Shown here piece by piece: positions 40,801-52,189 of a stretch of DNA of 64,000 bases; positions within the stretch are counted from its first letter, which is position 1, and each line of letters opens with the position of its first letter. The position numbers and the translations under genes were made by a program. The notes under the pieces were generated by a model. It saw only the letters and a list, made by a program, of their open reading frames with translations. It searched no databases and was not told the origin of the DNA. Source of the DNA: Agelaius tricolor (lineage: Eukaryota > Chordata > Aves > Passeriformes > Icteridae); NCBI GenBank assembly GCA_023055355.1, contig JALJCS010000009.1, positions 22,779,001-22,843,000 on the forward strand, written 5' to 3'.

Positions 40801-42771
40801 CTGAATGAGACTACCAAGGCCAAAGAAGTTTAGCCCTAGCCATTAAGTTACTCCAATTCTAGTACAGCTTACACTTATTTTTAAAAGTAATATCTTGTTT
40901 TAAAAAAAAATAAACACACATCTTTCCACCTCTTTTCATCAATATTTTTATTGCAAACTCTGGCATACAGCTCAAGTCTGTTTACCCTCTATGGTGCTAA
41001 TGTTTGTTTTTAATGGATTAGAAACCTTTTTTTTTTGCACCAGTAATGGCATAATATTTCAAATCCTACTTATTTAGACTTTGCTTTGTTTGGCTGTTGA
41101 GAAATGTTAGCAGTTAGTGCTCAGCACTACTGTGCAAGTCACCCTTTCTGGATGGTGGTAGAAGTAAGGACTATCTACTGAAGCAGATCTCCATGAAAGA
41201 CTTTCTAACCTTAGGGAAACTACTCCTTTTGTGCCAAAAGAAAGCATGCAATGATGCAGGATTTGAAAATGCTGGAGAATTGAGTGGAGAAGGGGAGTGT
41301 GGCTTTCTGGAAGACTGGGAGAATGTTTTCTTTGGATTTCTTCCTTTAGGGAGAAATATAACTTCTGATCTGTTTTGGAAAGGATCAGGAATAAAACCTG
41401 AGATACCTGAATCTGGATTTTTTTTTGCTGGCTGATAGCACTGATCTACTTCCAAAATCCAGTTACCTAGAGACAGTAGAACTACAATACCAAATGCAGG
41501 AATCTTTCTTTAAAGAGACTGTTGCACAGCATCCAGCTGGAATTTGGAAGTCATTTTACCGACAGATGATAATGGATTTCATTCTGAGCTTTGCCAGGAA
41601 TCCTTATGCCATTTGCTACAGAGAGGAAAAAACATTCTCCTTGCATATGCATGCATGTGGGAGAGCAGACTAAGAAAGCATCTTTTCCAAAATTAAATAC
41701 AGGGCCTTGCAAGTTTTGAGATTTTTTCCTGGTAAAACAAAGCTGGTACAGACTTTTAAATGTAAACATATTTATATACAGAAAGCTTGATATGTTCTGT
41801 ATGTTATAGTGGTGATAAACAACAGAGGCTACAAACACTTATAACTCAGCGTGGCTGGAAACATTTGAGTGAAGAGAAAAAAACACTGACTGGCCAGGCA
41901 CCCACTAAATGCAAGAGCTGGAGGGAGAAATGAATATCTACAACTTGCTTTGCTTTTGGCATGTTATTGGATGGACCAGTTAAATAGGTAAGGCCCAGAG
42001 TGTGCAGAGAGTGGCCCAGCACTGGAGGGCAGGCCCTGCCATGTGGTGGATGGAGTTGTCTGAATTGCATTGTCTTTACAATCCAGCTGTTCCCTTTCTC
42101 TCTAACCATCCTTGCAAGTTCTCACAGCTCAGCAAACATCTAGCAACCCTTATTTTATCAGGAAGGCCCATTACAGTCTGGGAAGGAGAGGTTGTTTTAT
42201 TATCTCATGATTAGAACTCAGCCTAATGAAGAAGTTACTGATCTTTGGCACTAGAAAAGTAAGAGCACCATGTCATATTCAGAAGGGGAATGTGTTAATA
42301 TATTTACACTTGGCTTAACCTTTACCCCTTTCAGGGCACATGCACTTACAATTTACTCATGTAGAAATAACCTTTCTAGATCCTAAAGCCAAAACAGATA
42401 CTTGGTCCACATCCACAGGGCCAATTCAGCCCATGTGGGAAGCTTTATGCAAATTACATAAACAAATTTAGAGACTAAGAAATAAATTATAAAGAATCAT
42501 TTGGTGGCCAGAGCAGCAACTGTAGGCAAAGACCTCCTGCATCCAGCTTGGTATGTGAGAGTTCAGGGAGGCTTTGGTAACACATGCTATAGCTGTCAAA
42601 TCTGTGTAACTTGTGAGACACTTGTGTCCTGGGGGGTTGCAAACTTCAAGCAAAAGCTGTTCCCAGCCCAGATGCTGCAGCGCTATGAAACTGGAAAGGA
42701 AAGCAAAATGAGTTTTATGTTCCTCCCTTTCTTCCTTTCTGAGGGGAAAAAGGACTGAACAGTGTTCTCTT

Positions 42772-42798
42772 GGGGGGGTGGGGGGGTTAAGGGGGAGG
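42772..42798 (+). repeat. G-quadruplex-prone run
   Basis: G7-T-G7-TTAA-G5-A-GG. Very G-dense in an otherwise AT-rich neighbourhood; each G7 can supply two GGG tracts. Confidence 0.8.
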
Positions 42799-43436
42799 AA
42801 GTGTGCTTTTTTCTTTTTTCTTAATACCTTTCTTCTTCTTTTAGAAATATAAGGAGGATGAAAGGCTGTTTCCTTAGCAGTGCTGAGGGCCATGTTAGCT
42901 CTTCTAGACAACTTTCCTAGCCAGTTTTCTAAAACAGAAACAGCTTTCTGAAGCCATAATTCAGGAAGCCTCCCTGTTTCAGCAACATTTAAATCTTATG
43001 AAAGCAGTATAAAGCAATTAAGTGTTTTCTTAAGGACTTAAGCAAAGAGATTCTGCTTACTTCCCAACTAAAGCTGAGAAGGTGATGGTTCTTACTGAAA
43101 AGATCATTTTTTCCAAATAATTTTCAAGAATTTAAAATAAGCACATTTTTAAAACAAAACAAGCAGGATTAAAATTAATTCCCCTCTCAGATAATCAGGC
43201 TTTAATTAATAAGAATCAAAACCTTTACTGGTTCTTTAGTCAGCCATAGTCTTTCAGAAAATATCAAGTAGAGAAAAACTGACATGTACAACTAGTAATG
43301 CCTTTCCACTCCCCACACTTTACTGAAGAACGAGAAAGTGCAAATGTTCTTTAATTTGCCCTAAAAGAAAAGACAACCAATATTCCTTCTCTTCCTGAAG
43401 GAGATAAAGAGTATACCTCATTTTTAAACACTGCTT

Positions 43437-43465
43437 CTATACTACTATGAAAAGTAGTAGTATAG
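43437..43465. repeat. Perfect 11-bp hairpin
   Basis: Arms CTATACTACTA and TAGTAGTATAG are exact reverse complements separated by the 7-nt spacer TGAAAAG. Confidence 0.9.
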
Positions 43466-45052
43466 AGTGTGGGCATGCAGACATGTTTTTGTGCCTAGTT
43501 ACTCCACAGTACACTACAGTACTGGTACTCCAGTATTAACCATGCATGCTTTCTTACCCTGCTGTATAAACTCACAACACACAGGCTTGTTAACCTGTCT
43601 CCCAGGGAGAAGTGAGCTACACTTTATTTACACAGAGCATTATTCAGAGTTGCAAGTGTACTGTAAATTCATGTCTTAAGTTACTCCACACATGTATTCA
43701 CAAGTGGTGTTTTTTAATAAGCCAAAAAATTAAATGATGATCTTGGCATTTTTGGGTTGCCACTCTCCCTGAAAATCTCACCATAAATATTCCTGTCACA
43801 CACAAAGTCATCACAGATAGTCCCATTAACTCTTGCCCTAGACTAAATTTCACTTCTTGGAAATGTCCAGCGTACATCTAGACATTCCTGTTTTCTCTGA
43901 AGGTACCCCAAACTGCATACTGTCTCTCTGAATCTGAAATTTGCCTATTCCTCTAAGACGCTCATCAGTATAGCTGAATTACATTCAGGTTTGCTAATAC
44001 AAGTTTTGAGATTGCAGCAGCTTCATATTTTAGTTACCAGAAGGAAGCTGCAGTTTTTCAGATGGCTCAGCTGCAAAACATGCAGCTGGATGTTGTGCAG
44101 TCCAGACCATTTGGAGGAAACAAAGGCTGTAGTTTCCTAGTATTTCTGATTTTTCTGTCTGTTTCACAATTTAACCAAGAGGGTTTCAGTGATCTGGTTC
44201 ACAGCTTGGCCTACAGGCATCTTTGGCAGCAAACAGAATGGACAGGGACAAGCAGCCAAACAGGACATGTCTTCAGCTGACTTCACTGATGGATAACCCA
44301 TTTTATACACTACAACCCTTTTTAATAGAGCATAAATACAATTACTTCCTCTCCTTTGTTTGTGAGAGTGGTGGAGGTAATTTTAAATGAACCAGTATAA
44401 AGTCCTAGTGATCAGCAGTCCTACTTCAGTTGGACTTGGTATCTGCCAGAGCAGCCAACAACAAACAAGTTATCAAGATGCATTTACTAATGTGGTAAGC
44501 AGAACAAAACCATTTCCTTCAAATAGTCCTCATGCATCAACCCACAGTAGATATAAACAGGCCAGCTAATGGTTCTCACAGCTACTCTGTGTTCTCAGAG
44601 CTGTTGGCTGGCTAACATCAGTCTCTCTGGTTTTTAACTTTTCAATGATCTGAGCACACAGATACAGGTATGGGCATACTTAAACACTTATCATTTCCCA
44701 CCAAATTCACAGTAATGCACATTACAGCCATACCATCGAGATCTGGGTGCACAACCCTCTCCTGTTGCTCCTCCCGAAATTTATATTTATTCCTGAAAAC
44801 TGAGCCATGAAAAATCTGAAGGGTGGTTCATATTTAGGATATTTAGCAACATTATCTGTGCATTCAACCCCAAACCTCTCTATTGTTCTGCTGCATCAGC
44901 TGCTACATCAGATCCTGCCCCATTTCTCTTTTCCATACTCTTGTCAGTGCACCTCTGCAGGCACAGGCTGTGTATCCAAGACTTTAGTGAAGAATAAGGA
45001 TATGGTGGGAATGTCATGCAGTCTGTTTCTTTGAACAGACTGAAGTTAAGCC

Positions 45053-45055
<3 letters not shown>

Positions 45056-45103
<48 letters not shown>
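45056..45103. repeat. T48 homopolymer
   Basis: Forty-eight consecutive T about 1.4 kb upstream of the SPAG17 start codon. It could be the poly(A) tail of an old reverse-strand retrocopy, but the adjoining sequence on the high-coordinate side shows no recognisable parent gene and no AATAAA at the expected place. Length may also be inflated by sequencing error. Confidence 0.97.
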
Positions 45104-45104
<1 letters not shown>

Positions 45105-45490
45105 TGGACAATAAAAGAAAACCTCAAAAAGAGAAAAAATGGATACCAGCCAAGAGATGGGTTGGGGGAAATGTTAATGGATGTTGGCAAATCTACTGTG
45201 CAGCTTTCCCATGTTAACAACTGTATCACTATTTAGAAATGCTGGGAAGATACCTTTCTGCAAATTAAAAAGATGAGAGATTTGCCTGTTTCATCCCCTA
45301 TGAAGCTAAATTCCTATTCCTTAACTAAAGCTGCATAATGAAAGGTGTTTTATACAGCACACACACCAGGTCAGTATCATCCCAGAATGAAATCCTGACT
45401 AAGGCACTAACACACCGCACAGCAGGGTTTTAAGCTCTGACGAAAATAAAATAAAGATTTGGAGGCTCTGAGCAACCCCAGTCGGTATAA

Positions 45491-45523
45491 GGGGGTGGGG
45501 GAAGGGCAGCATGTGGTTTGGGG
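45491..45523 (+). repeat. G-quadruplex-prone run about 1 kb upstream of SPAG17
   Basis: Four G tracts (G5, G5, G3, G4) within 33 bp, with a longest loop of 13 bases, about 1 kb before the start codon. Confidence 0.6.
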
Positions 45524-45851
45524 TATTTTCACCAAATGTTAAATCACACTGAATATTTCACTCGTCTCCAGTGTGAGATCACAACATGACTCCTCTGTAA
45601 TGAATTCTTTATCTTGGCAGCTCTCCTGTTTTCTCCCAACAGTGCCTCCCTCTCCCCTCCTGGTCCCAGTGCCGTAACATATGGTAGTATTTGGAGAGCC
45701 ACTTGGGCCTGGGAGCTGGCCTGGCTGCCCACACCTGCGCGCCCCCCGCCTCGCCGGCCATGCTCCAGCGCCAGGCCTGAGCTCGCTCCTTCATCCTCCT
45801 CAGGGGCACGCCGAGAGCTGCCAGGGTGCTGCCATGTGGCTCTGGGGATTT

Positions 45852-45907
45852 GATGTGTCACTTGGTGCCCTGGGGACGAGATGTGTCACTTGGTGTCCCT
45901 GTGAGCG
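45852..45907. repeat. 28-bp tandem duplication
   Basis: GATGTGTCACTTGGTG occurs at 45852 and again at 45880, each followed by a CCCTG-containing tail. It is a two-copy imperfect tandem repeat in the GC-rich shoulder upstream of the promoter. Confidence 0.85.
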
Positions 45908-46029
45908 TGTGTCACACCAGAACTCCCCACGCAGCCTCCGTGAGGCTTCTCCTTCGGGTGGCCGTGATGAAGGCTGCTCATTGTTTCAAAAATTATGATG
46001 AAAGTACCCAAATAGCCCAAAGAGAATGC

Positions 46030-46380
46030 ACAGAATCCATCAGGTTGGAAGGAACCACAGTGGATCATCTGGTCCAACCTCTCTGCTTAAGCAGAGAACC
46101 ACAAGGCACAGAGTTGAATCCAGATGGTTCCTTGCCTGCCTCCAGCGAGTGAGACTCCACAACCTCCCGGGGCAACCTGTTTCAGTGTGCGGCCACCCGC
46201 ACGGCAAAGTTCGCACTCGTATTCAGGTGCGACTTCCCGGGCATCAGTTTCTGCCCGCTGCGTCTTGTCCTTGCCTTGGTATCACCGAGCAGAGGCCGGC
46301 TCCATGTTCTGACACCCCCTTTAGATATTTACAGGCACTGGTGACGTCCCTTCCCGAGCCTGAGCAGCCCCAGCTCCCCG
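46030..46380 (-). mobile_element. CR1 LINE 3' fragment, antisense, at SPAG17 promoter
   Basis: Reading from the low-coordinate end, CAGAATCCATCAGGTTGGAA, then GGATCATCTGGTCCAACCT, and at the far end TTAGATATTTACAGGCACTG and GAGCAGCCCCAGCTCCC are the reverse complement of the familiar 3' region of avian CR1 elements. The copy is 5'-truncated, as most CR1s are, and ends about 125 bp before the SPAG17 start codon. The middle part has diverged and become CpG-rich. It forms the upstream side of the promoter island. Confidence 0.85.
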
Positions 46381-46439
46381 CGCCTTCCCGCGGCCGGGCC
46401 CAGCGCCCCCCTTGAGGGCAGGCTCCGCCCGCGGCCGCC

Positions 46440-46453
46440 GTCTCCTGGGCGAC
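46440..46453 (+). promoter_or_regulatory. Candidate RFX X-box in SPAG17 promoter
   Basis: GTCTCCTGGGCGAC agrees with the X-box pattern GTNRCC-(0-3 nt)-RGYAAC at all but two defined positions (T for the purine in the left half; G for the first A of the AAC in the right half). RFX factors drive motile-cilium genes through such sites, usually close to the transcription start. This one begins 65 bp before the ATG of a central-pair gene, which is where one would be expected. The match is degenerate and lies in GC-rich sequence where chance matches occur. Confidence 0.5.
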
Positions 46454-46460
46454 GCGTAGG

Positions 46461-46494
46461 GCCGCCGCCGCTGCTGCTGCTGCCGCCGCTGCCG
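46461..46494 (+). repeat. GCC/GCT trinucleotide run in SPAG17 5' leader
   Basis: Three GCC units, four CTG/GCT units and further GCC/GCT units lie immediately before the start codon, probably in the 5' untranslated leader. The run is imperfect and short. Such GC-rich trinucleotide runs are often length-variable and can fold, so they may affect translation initiation; that effect is inference only. Confidence 0.7.
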
Positions 46495-46504
46495 TTGCAC
46501 CGCC

Positions 46505-46597
46505 ATGGGCCCCAAGCAGCCTAAGTCCGGCCGGGACACGCCGGTGTCCGTGCTGCCGACCTGGGAGCCCGCGCTGGTGTCCGCCCGCCTCGAGGAG
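46505..46597 (+). CDS. SPAG17: SPAG17 exon 1 (coding part, start codon)
   Basis: First coding exon of SPAG17, a very large protein of the C1a projection of the ciliary/flagellar central pair (PF6 in Chlamydomonas), needed for motile cilia and sperm tails. The 31 codons start MGPKQPKSGRD and end with WEPALVSARLEE. The human protein, as I remember it, starts MAPKKEKGG and continues WEPSLIAAQFNQ, so the Met-x-Pro-Lys opening and the WEP block align with equal spacing to the exon 2 DW motif. The ATG lies in a strong initiation context (G at -3, G at +4). The exon ends GAG|GTGAAG, a good donor in phase 0. An open frame continues past the donor to about 46880, but that part has no resemblance to SPAG17 and is read as intron. 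The high GC and CpG content is the promoter island, not foreign DNA. Identity rests on joining with exons 2 and 3. Confidence 0.87.
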
Positions 46598-49500
46598 GTG
46601 AAGGCAGCCGAGGGGCAGAGCCGGCGGCGCGGGGGAAGCGGGGAGCGGGCTGGAGGCGGCTCGGGCCCCTCCCCGGCCCGGGGGTTGCGGCTGCCGGACG
46701 TCCAGGGGGGCCCCGGGAGGGCCGTGAATGGTCCCGATGTGCGGCGGAGCCCCCCTGCCCCTTTGCCCCCCGCCACCAGCGTGGCCCAGCGAGTTTCTTT
46801 GCTCCTCCTCTCCTCGGCACTTTCCTTTCTGGGCTCTGGGTGCCAAGTTTCGGCTCGGAGTGAACTTTTTATAAACTGCTGAACAACGAGGTTTGATGGA
46901 GGTGCTGACACAGCATTAACTGTAGCGTTGAAAATGTGAGGCTGTAATTTTCCTGCCCGAGTGTGTGCAGCTAAAAGACACTTTTTTTTCCTTTTTATTA
47001 TTTTTTCTTTTACAGAGTGTGAGGATCTAAAGGCATATTTAGGTTTCCAGGTTCTGTGTAAGCAATGTAATTCTCATAAATCTTGACTTGCAAAAGAGAA
47101 TTTGGTTTCAAAATAGGCCGGCAGTTTAGCAAACAATAATATTTATCTCACATGTGTTTATCTAGCAGGGCTTCTGCAAGTGAGACAAATTGCTTCCGTG
47201 GTTTCCTTGTTTTCTGGGTTCCTGTTGTGCCCTATTAAAAAAAAATAGAAAAAAAGGAAGGTTTGTGTTTTAGCTGATGCAGGTTTGTGTTTTGTTGGTT
47301 TTTTTTTTTTTTTCTTTTAATATGCCAGCAGCACTGGTTAAATATGAGGAACTTTTAATTCAGGAGGAGGCTTTTGAACTCGCTAATTGCTTTTCCTGAA
47401 AAGGCCACAGATGTCCAAAAATCTCTTAAATATTTACTCACTTTTACTTTTATTTGATAATAACCATATAATTCAAGTTTAGCCAAACAAGACCGCTTTT
47501 TGAATAGCTTAGTCTGTTTTTTCCCATTTTTCCCTAGGACACAGATTTTTCAGTAGAGTTCTAAGATGCTTGAGCCCTTTCTTACTTGTGAATCTTGTCT
47601 CTTCCCTTGGGAATCGTCCCTGAAGTGTAAGAATGAGGTGAAGGTTCAATCTCCATCACCTACTCTGTTCCTGGTCTTCCTCCAGTGCTTACTAGCAAGG
47701 TGCCAATTAGTGATTATGTTTTTTTATAGTGGTGTTTATTGTGGCTGTGGATATTGTGCAGTGAATTCACTGAACAAGGTGCTTTGTATGCTCTGCTGCC
47801 GCTACATGTAGTTTATTACATTTCTTAAATGCAAACCATTATATTGAAGTATTTTTAAAGGCAGGAAATAAAATGCTCAAAAGTTAGGAAATGTCAAAGT
47901 TGGTATTATTCTGGACCACTCATTGAGGCAGATGGAAAAAAAATGTTGAATGTTCACTGAATGGGACAAGAATTCTGTAGGGAAAGGTACGTGATCAACT
48001 AATTAAAGATTATCGTAACTCCTGTACCCATGGGGGCTGACTTGAGATACCTTGTTTCCGTAATTCTGGTATTGTCTGACTGCTTTCTGTTCCAGTTAAG
48101 CTAATTTCACTTTCTCTGCCATGCTGTTCACAGATAGAGTCTTGGGAAGTTGGGAAAAACTGTCCTCTTGCTGCAGTCAGCTTGAACTCAGGCTTCTGAG
48201 ATGCTGGGCAGCCACTGAAATTTCTTACTGCAGGAGTGTTCTTATTCAGCTCTTACAGTCGTGGGCAAGAGCACACTCGGTGCAAAACTGTCAAATGCCA
48301 GCAAATTTCTTCTGAGCATGTGTGAATCAAGATTCATCAAGTGTGGCCAAATGTGGGTGTACATAATGTAAATAAACATGTTCTGTAAAAGCAAATCTTT
48401 GACACAAGTACGGCTCTGGTGCCAAATTTAATTCCTTCCTCTTGAACACAGAAAGCATTGAATATCTTAACTACTTAATCACATAGGGGTTTTTATTAAA
48501 GGATAAACATGGTTTTTAAAAATCAAATCTCATTCTGCAAATAGTCTAACCACATTTTTCCTCGCCCCACTCGCCCTACCCCAGTAATCATGCAACATAC
48601 AAAGTTTAAACTCGAATATATAAAACTCAGGAACTGAAAGCAGTCTGTAAAAGAGAGTGTTGAACAGCTTGAATTTTAGATCTCACCAGATATAGTGCAC
48701 AAAACTTATTTCTTACTCGTCCTCAGTACTGTATATGAAATACCATATGAATCGGAAATTATTTGGGAGATGACAGGAACCTCCTGTCAAGTAAATAAAT
48801 GTCTCTCCTCATAATTCACATGTAAAGAATTTGTAGATCTGCTTGTATCAATTTGAAAAATATTCTTTCCCTTTATTGAAGGCAAAAGGAATTTGCTACA
48901 ACTGGTTTTAAATTGTACCAGATAGACTGAGTGGTGAAATTTCACATTTTAATGTGTTTATGACTTACACTATTTTATTAGTTCAATCTAGGAAAAACAT
49001 TTTACCAGTGCTGTTAAGATTTTTATGAACGGGTACACTAACTAAAATATTATTTAAATGATATTTACTAATCAAATAATTGCTTTTACTAAATGCACTG
49101 TGAAAACTGGCAAACACACAACTTATAAATACATACAGAGGAAATATGGATTTACCAGAGGCTCACATTATAATTTATGTCTCTCTTTCTTGTTTGCAAT
49201 ATGCTATGCAGAAGAACATGGAGTTGCAAACTGTATTTGCCTTCAGATATTTATAATCTATTTTGGTTGGGCTCACTACAGAATTAAATTGCAAAATATA
49301 AATTAAGATTCTTAAGTAGTTTTAAACTTTGCATGTGTTAAGTAGCTAAAGGGTGATATTTGCTAAGTGAATGGTGAATTCTGGGCAAATACAGCCCTTA
49401 ATTGAGATAACTGTCATTTATTATTTGTTCTTATTAACTAGTATAACTAAGCATAGCAGCAGTAAGCCATGTTCTGTGCTGACTTTCCATCTTTATGATT

Positions 49501-50024
49501 CCTCTCATTTGATGGCATTTTAGGGCCTGAAAATTGAACTTAAAATCTTGTGAAACCTCTAAAAATGTTCTGAATAGGATGGCTTCTCTTTTGATTGCTA
49601 TTTATACTACTTCATCTTCAGAGAAAAATCAACGTTTTGTTGAGTTTTGATATTCTCTCACTTGCCCATGTTGTACAGCAAAATCTCAGGCTCTTAAGAA
49701 CACAAGCCATTAGTAAATGTGGGTGTGTCATCAGCAATGAAAGTGGGTCTGCAGATTTCCAAGCAGAGATGTCACCTTAAGGCTACAAAACTCCTGATAT
49801 ACAACCTTTCTGAGTAATGCCAGTTGTATTTACTGGTTTACAAGCTCCCTCATTGTTGAAAGTAAAGAGTGCTAGCTAGAGTTGTTACTACTCTAATTGT
49901 TCATAAATCACTAATTGATGCTCACATGTTTTGAGTTTGAGTTTTCAAATGTTTCTTCTCAGCCTTTATAGGTAAATTTGAAATTCTGCTGTAATGAAAT
50001 GAAATTACTGGTTGTTGTCCTAAG

Positions 50025-50127
50025 AGAAAAAACCCAAACAAAACAAAACAAACAGACGGCAAAAACCCCCCAAACAAACAACCAAAAAAGCAATCAAACA
50101 AAAAAAACAGTAAAACCCACAACAGTA
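50025..50127. repeat. CAAA-rich low-complexity tract
   Basis: AAACAAAACAAAACAAAC, then AAACAAACAACC and ATCAAACAAAAAAAAC: an A/C-only stretch with almost no T or G, within SPAG17 intron 1. The reverse-strand open frames rich in Phe/Cys/Leu/Gly come from this composition. Confidence 0.9.
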
Positions 50128-52189
50128 AGTACCACAAAAATAAAATGTCATATACCCAGATTGTCTGGAAATAGGAGGAGGGTAAGGTGGCTGCTTGATA
50201 CTTTTCTTGGCCAAAGACCTCTGGAAACTGGTACTAAAAAAATAAATATACCTGACTTGTTCAACTGTCTTCCCTAGAATAGCTGGCGTTTTGTGTCTAG
50301 GAAATGAAGCAGAGAAAACAAGATACGTATAAAAAGGAAGAAAAAAATTTGTGTGCTACATCTGCTTTTTTCTTCAATGTGAATTAAAGTTAGATATTTT
50401 CTTAACAGACCTATGCTATTCCAATACTCCTTTGATGAAGATATACAGGCTATGTGTACTGGTTTTTAAGAGCTGGGAAAAATCACATTACAGAGGAACA
50501 CAATGGAGCCTTGAGAGCAAAATCGTGAGAAGATGAGGCACCTTCTGTGTTTTGTGAAAGCAAGGATTTTTGACAGCCATTTGCTGCTTACATGGAGCTT
50601 CCATAATTAGGTTGATCTTGTGGATTTGGAGCCTCTCCAGCTGAGGAACATAGAAGTTTCCCACACAGATGGTTATTTCTAACATTGAGAGACTTTGGTG
50701 CATTTCAACTCTTGACATGGCCAGGAGTTTTAAAACCAGGACAGTGTCATTTGTAGCAATGGTTGTCACTGGATGTTTTCCAGTGAAAGTGATCTGGCCT
50801 GCCCTTAACTGGAGTTTGTTTCAGATTGCTTAAGCAATATTCAGTTGCCAATGCCACATTTCCAGCTTCAATTTTCTTTTAAATTCACATTTGAACCAGC
50901 ATTGTTGATTCTGTGGGATATCTGCTCCCTGCATTTTGGTCTTCTTTGTGCAGTTTGTAGTGCTCATGTTAAATTCTCGGTGGCAACCTCCCTAGACTGT
51001 TTCCATGATTTTCCAGTAGTTATTTTTATGGTTTTTTCTATCCTGTTCATTAAGCTGGGAATGTCATTTGAGGTAGCCTTAGGGTCACTAATCTATCCTC
51101 TTTCAGATCCTTTCTCAAGCCTTCATACTACAATAACATTTGAAAGAATAAAACTAAGTAGAGGAGCAGTTGTATATTGAGGGAGAAAATATTTTTAGAG
51201 TAACCATATACATTTTACTACTTTTCCTTCACATTTTTATGTTGTGATTTTAGGTGGTGAGCTGTAGAAGCAGGGTCTGTTTCTCCTCTGTCCTTTCAGT
51301 GCCTTGAACATTAAGGATACTGTTACAGGATCGATAATATAAAGGCAGTATTGCAAAAATATTAGATTTTTAACCTCAGAAAATAGTCTAATCAATTAAA
51401 CACCTTAAGCTGTGTATTTATGCTGCACATTGACTATTGACTTCAATTCATGTTCTCAGTGTGCAGCTTTTCTGAAAAATGATCTTTAAGGACTTCAAAA
51501 CTGGTGAGTCTAGAAATAGATGGCATGCTATTAATGACTCCGGGAAGTCTAGATCATTATTGACTGTGAAGATGTGTGTTGCTGCTTTGGATATATACTA
51601 GCTACTTCCAGATCCCATTCCCAGGTGTTGCACTTTTTAAAGAAAAGCTGTTTCTTTTCTTCATTTAGCACCAGGGAGGTATAGGCTGTCTCTAATAATA
51701 ATTAAATTTGTGTGCAAAAAACCTTGTATCGAGCTACATATACTTCTGTAGAATTAAGTAAGTTTATAATTTTCACTACCAGTTCAGTTATCTTGTAGAG
51801 ACTCATTCTATGTATTTTATTTTAATGTATTAGCCAATGTCTTGCCTATAGTATAAATATTCTCATAGCTGTTCTGTGGAGCAGATTTATCACCTTGTTT
51901 CTTTGAAGCAGAGCATTTCCACTGGGAAGAAGATGTGGCTCACTGATGATAATTTTTTCTTGGATAAAAAAAAAGCTGGGGTTGGATAATTTTGTTTGTA
52001 TAAGTCCTGTTGTGTTTTTTTAAATATTAATTTTGCACAATCAGGACCTACCCTGATGTTTTGCTTTGGTGCTTTATCACAGGCTGCTGAGAAGGAGGGC
52101 ACCGCAGTGAAACAAGGAAAATTCTCTTTTCTTAGAAAGGCTTATAGTACTTTTGTGAAGGAAGGTCTCATTGCTCAACCATAACTCTG

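Larger units (their letters stand above)
34136..46029. other. Intergenic, upstream flank of SPAG17
   Basis: No supportable gene. The largest frames (35253-35675 on +, 140 codons; 42468-42911 on -, 147 codons; 37722-38066 on -, 114 codons) have no recognised domain. It holds the G-rich clusters at 34.8 and 42.8 kb, the hairpin at 43437, the T48 tract and, from about 45720, the GC-rich shoulder of the promoter island. Confidence 0.65.
46150..46770 (+). promoter_or_regulatory. SPAG17: CpG-island promoter of SPAG17
   Basis: A GC- and CpG-dense block, unlike the AT-rich sequence on either side, covers the start codon, exon 1 and the first ~170 bp of intron 1. GC enrichment begins more weakly around 45720. 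The densest part is about 46380-46720, with many CG dinucleotides. No convincing TATA box is seen just upstream of the ATG, as is usual for such promoters. The transcription start is inferred to lie roughly between 46380 and 46500 and cannot be fixed from sequence. The upstream third of the island is an antisense CR1 fragment. Confidence 0.75.

Noticed and set aside
45014..45229. 71-codon - strand frame with a poly-Lys run
   Set aside because: Produced by the T48 homopolymer.
46598..46882. Open frame continuing from SPAG17 exon 1 past the donor
   Set aside because: Similarity to SPAG17 stops exactly at GAG|GTGAAG and resumes in exon 2. The continuation is GC-rich and unrelated, so it is intron.
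46244..46911. Two overlapping ~200-codon antisense frames opposite SPAG17 exon 1
   Set aside because: Composed of Ala/Arg/Gly/Pro runs typical of stop-poor GC-rich islands. They are antisense to a supported coding exon and include CR1 sequence; no domain is recognisable.
49922..50214. Hydrophobic Cys/Phe/Gly/Leu-rich - strand frames
   Set aside because: Translated low-complexity CAAA tract.
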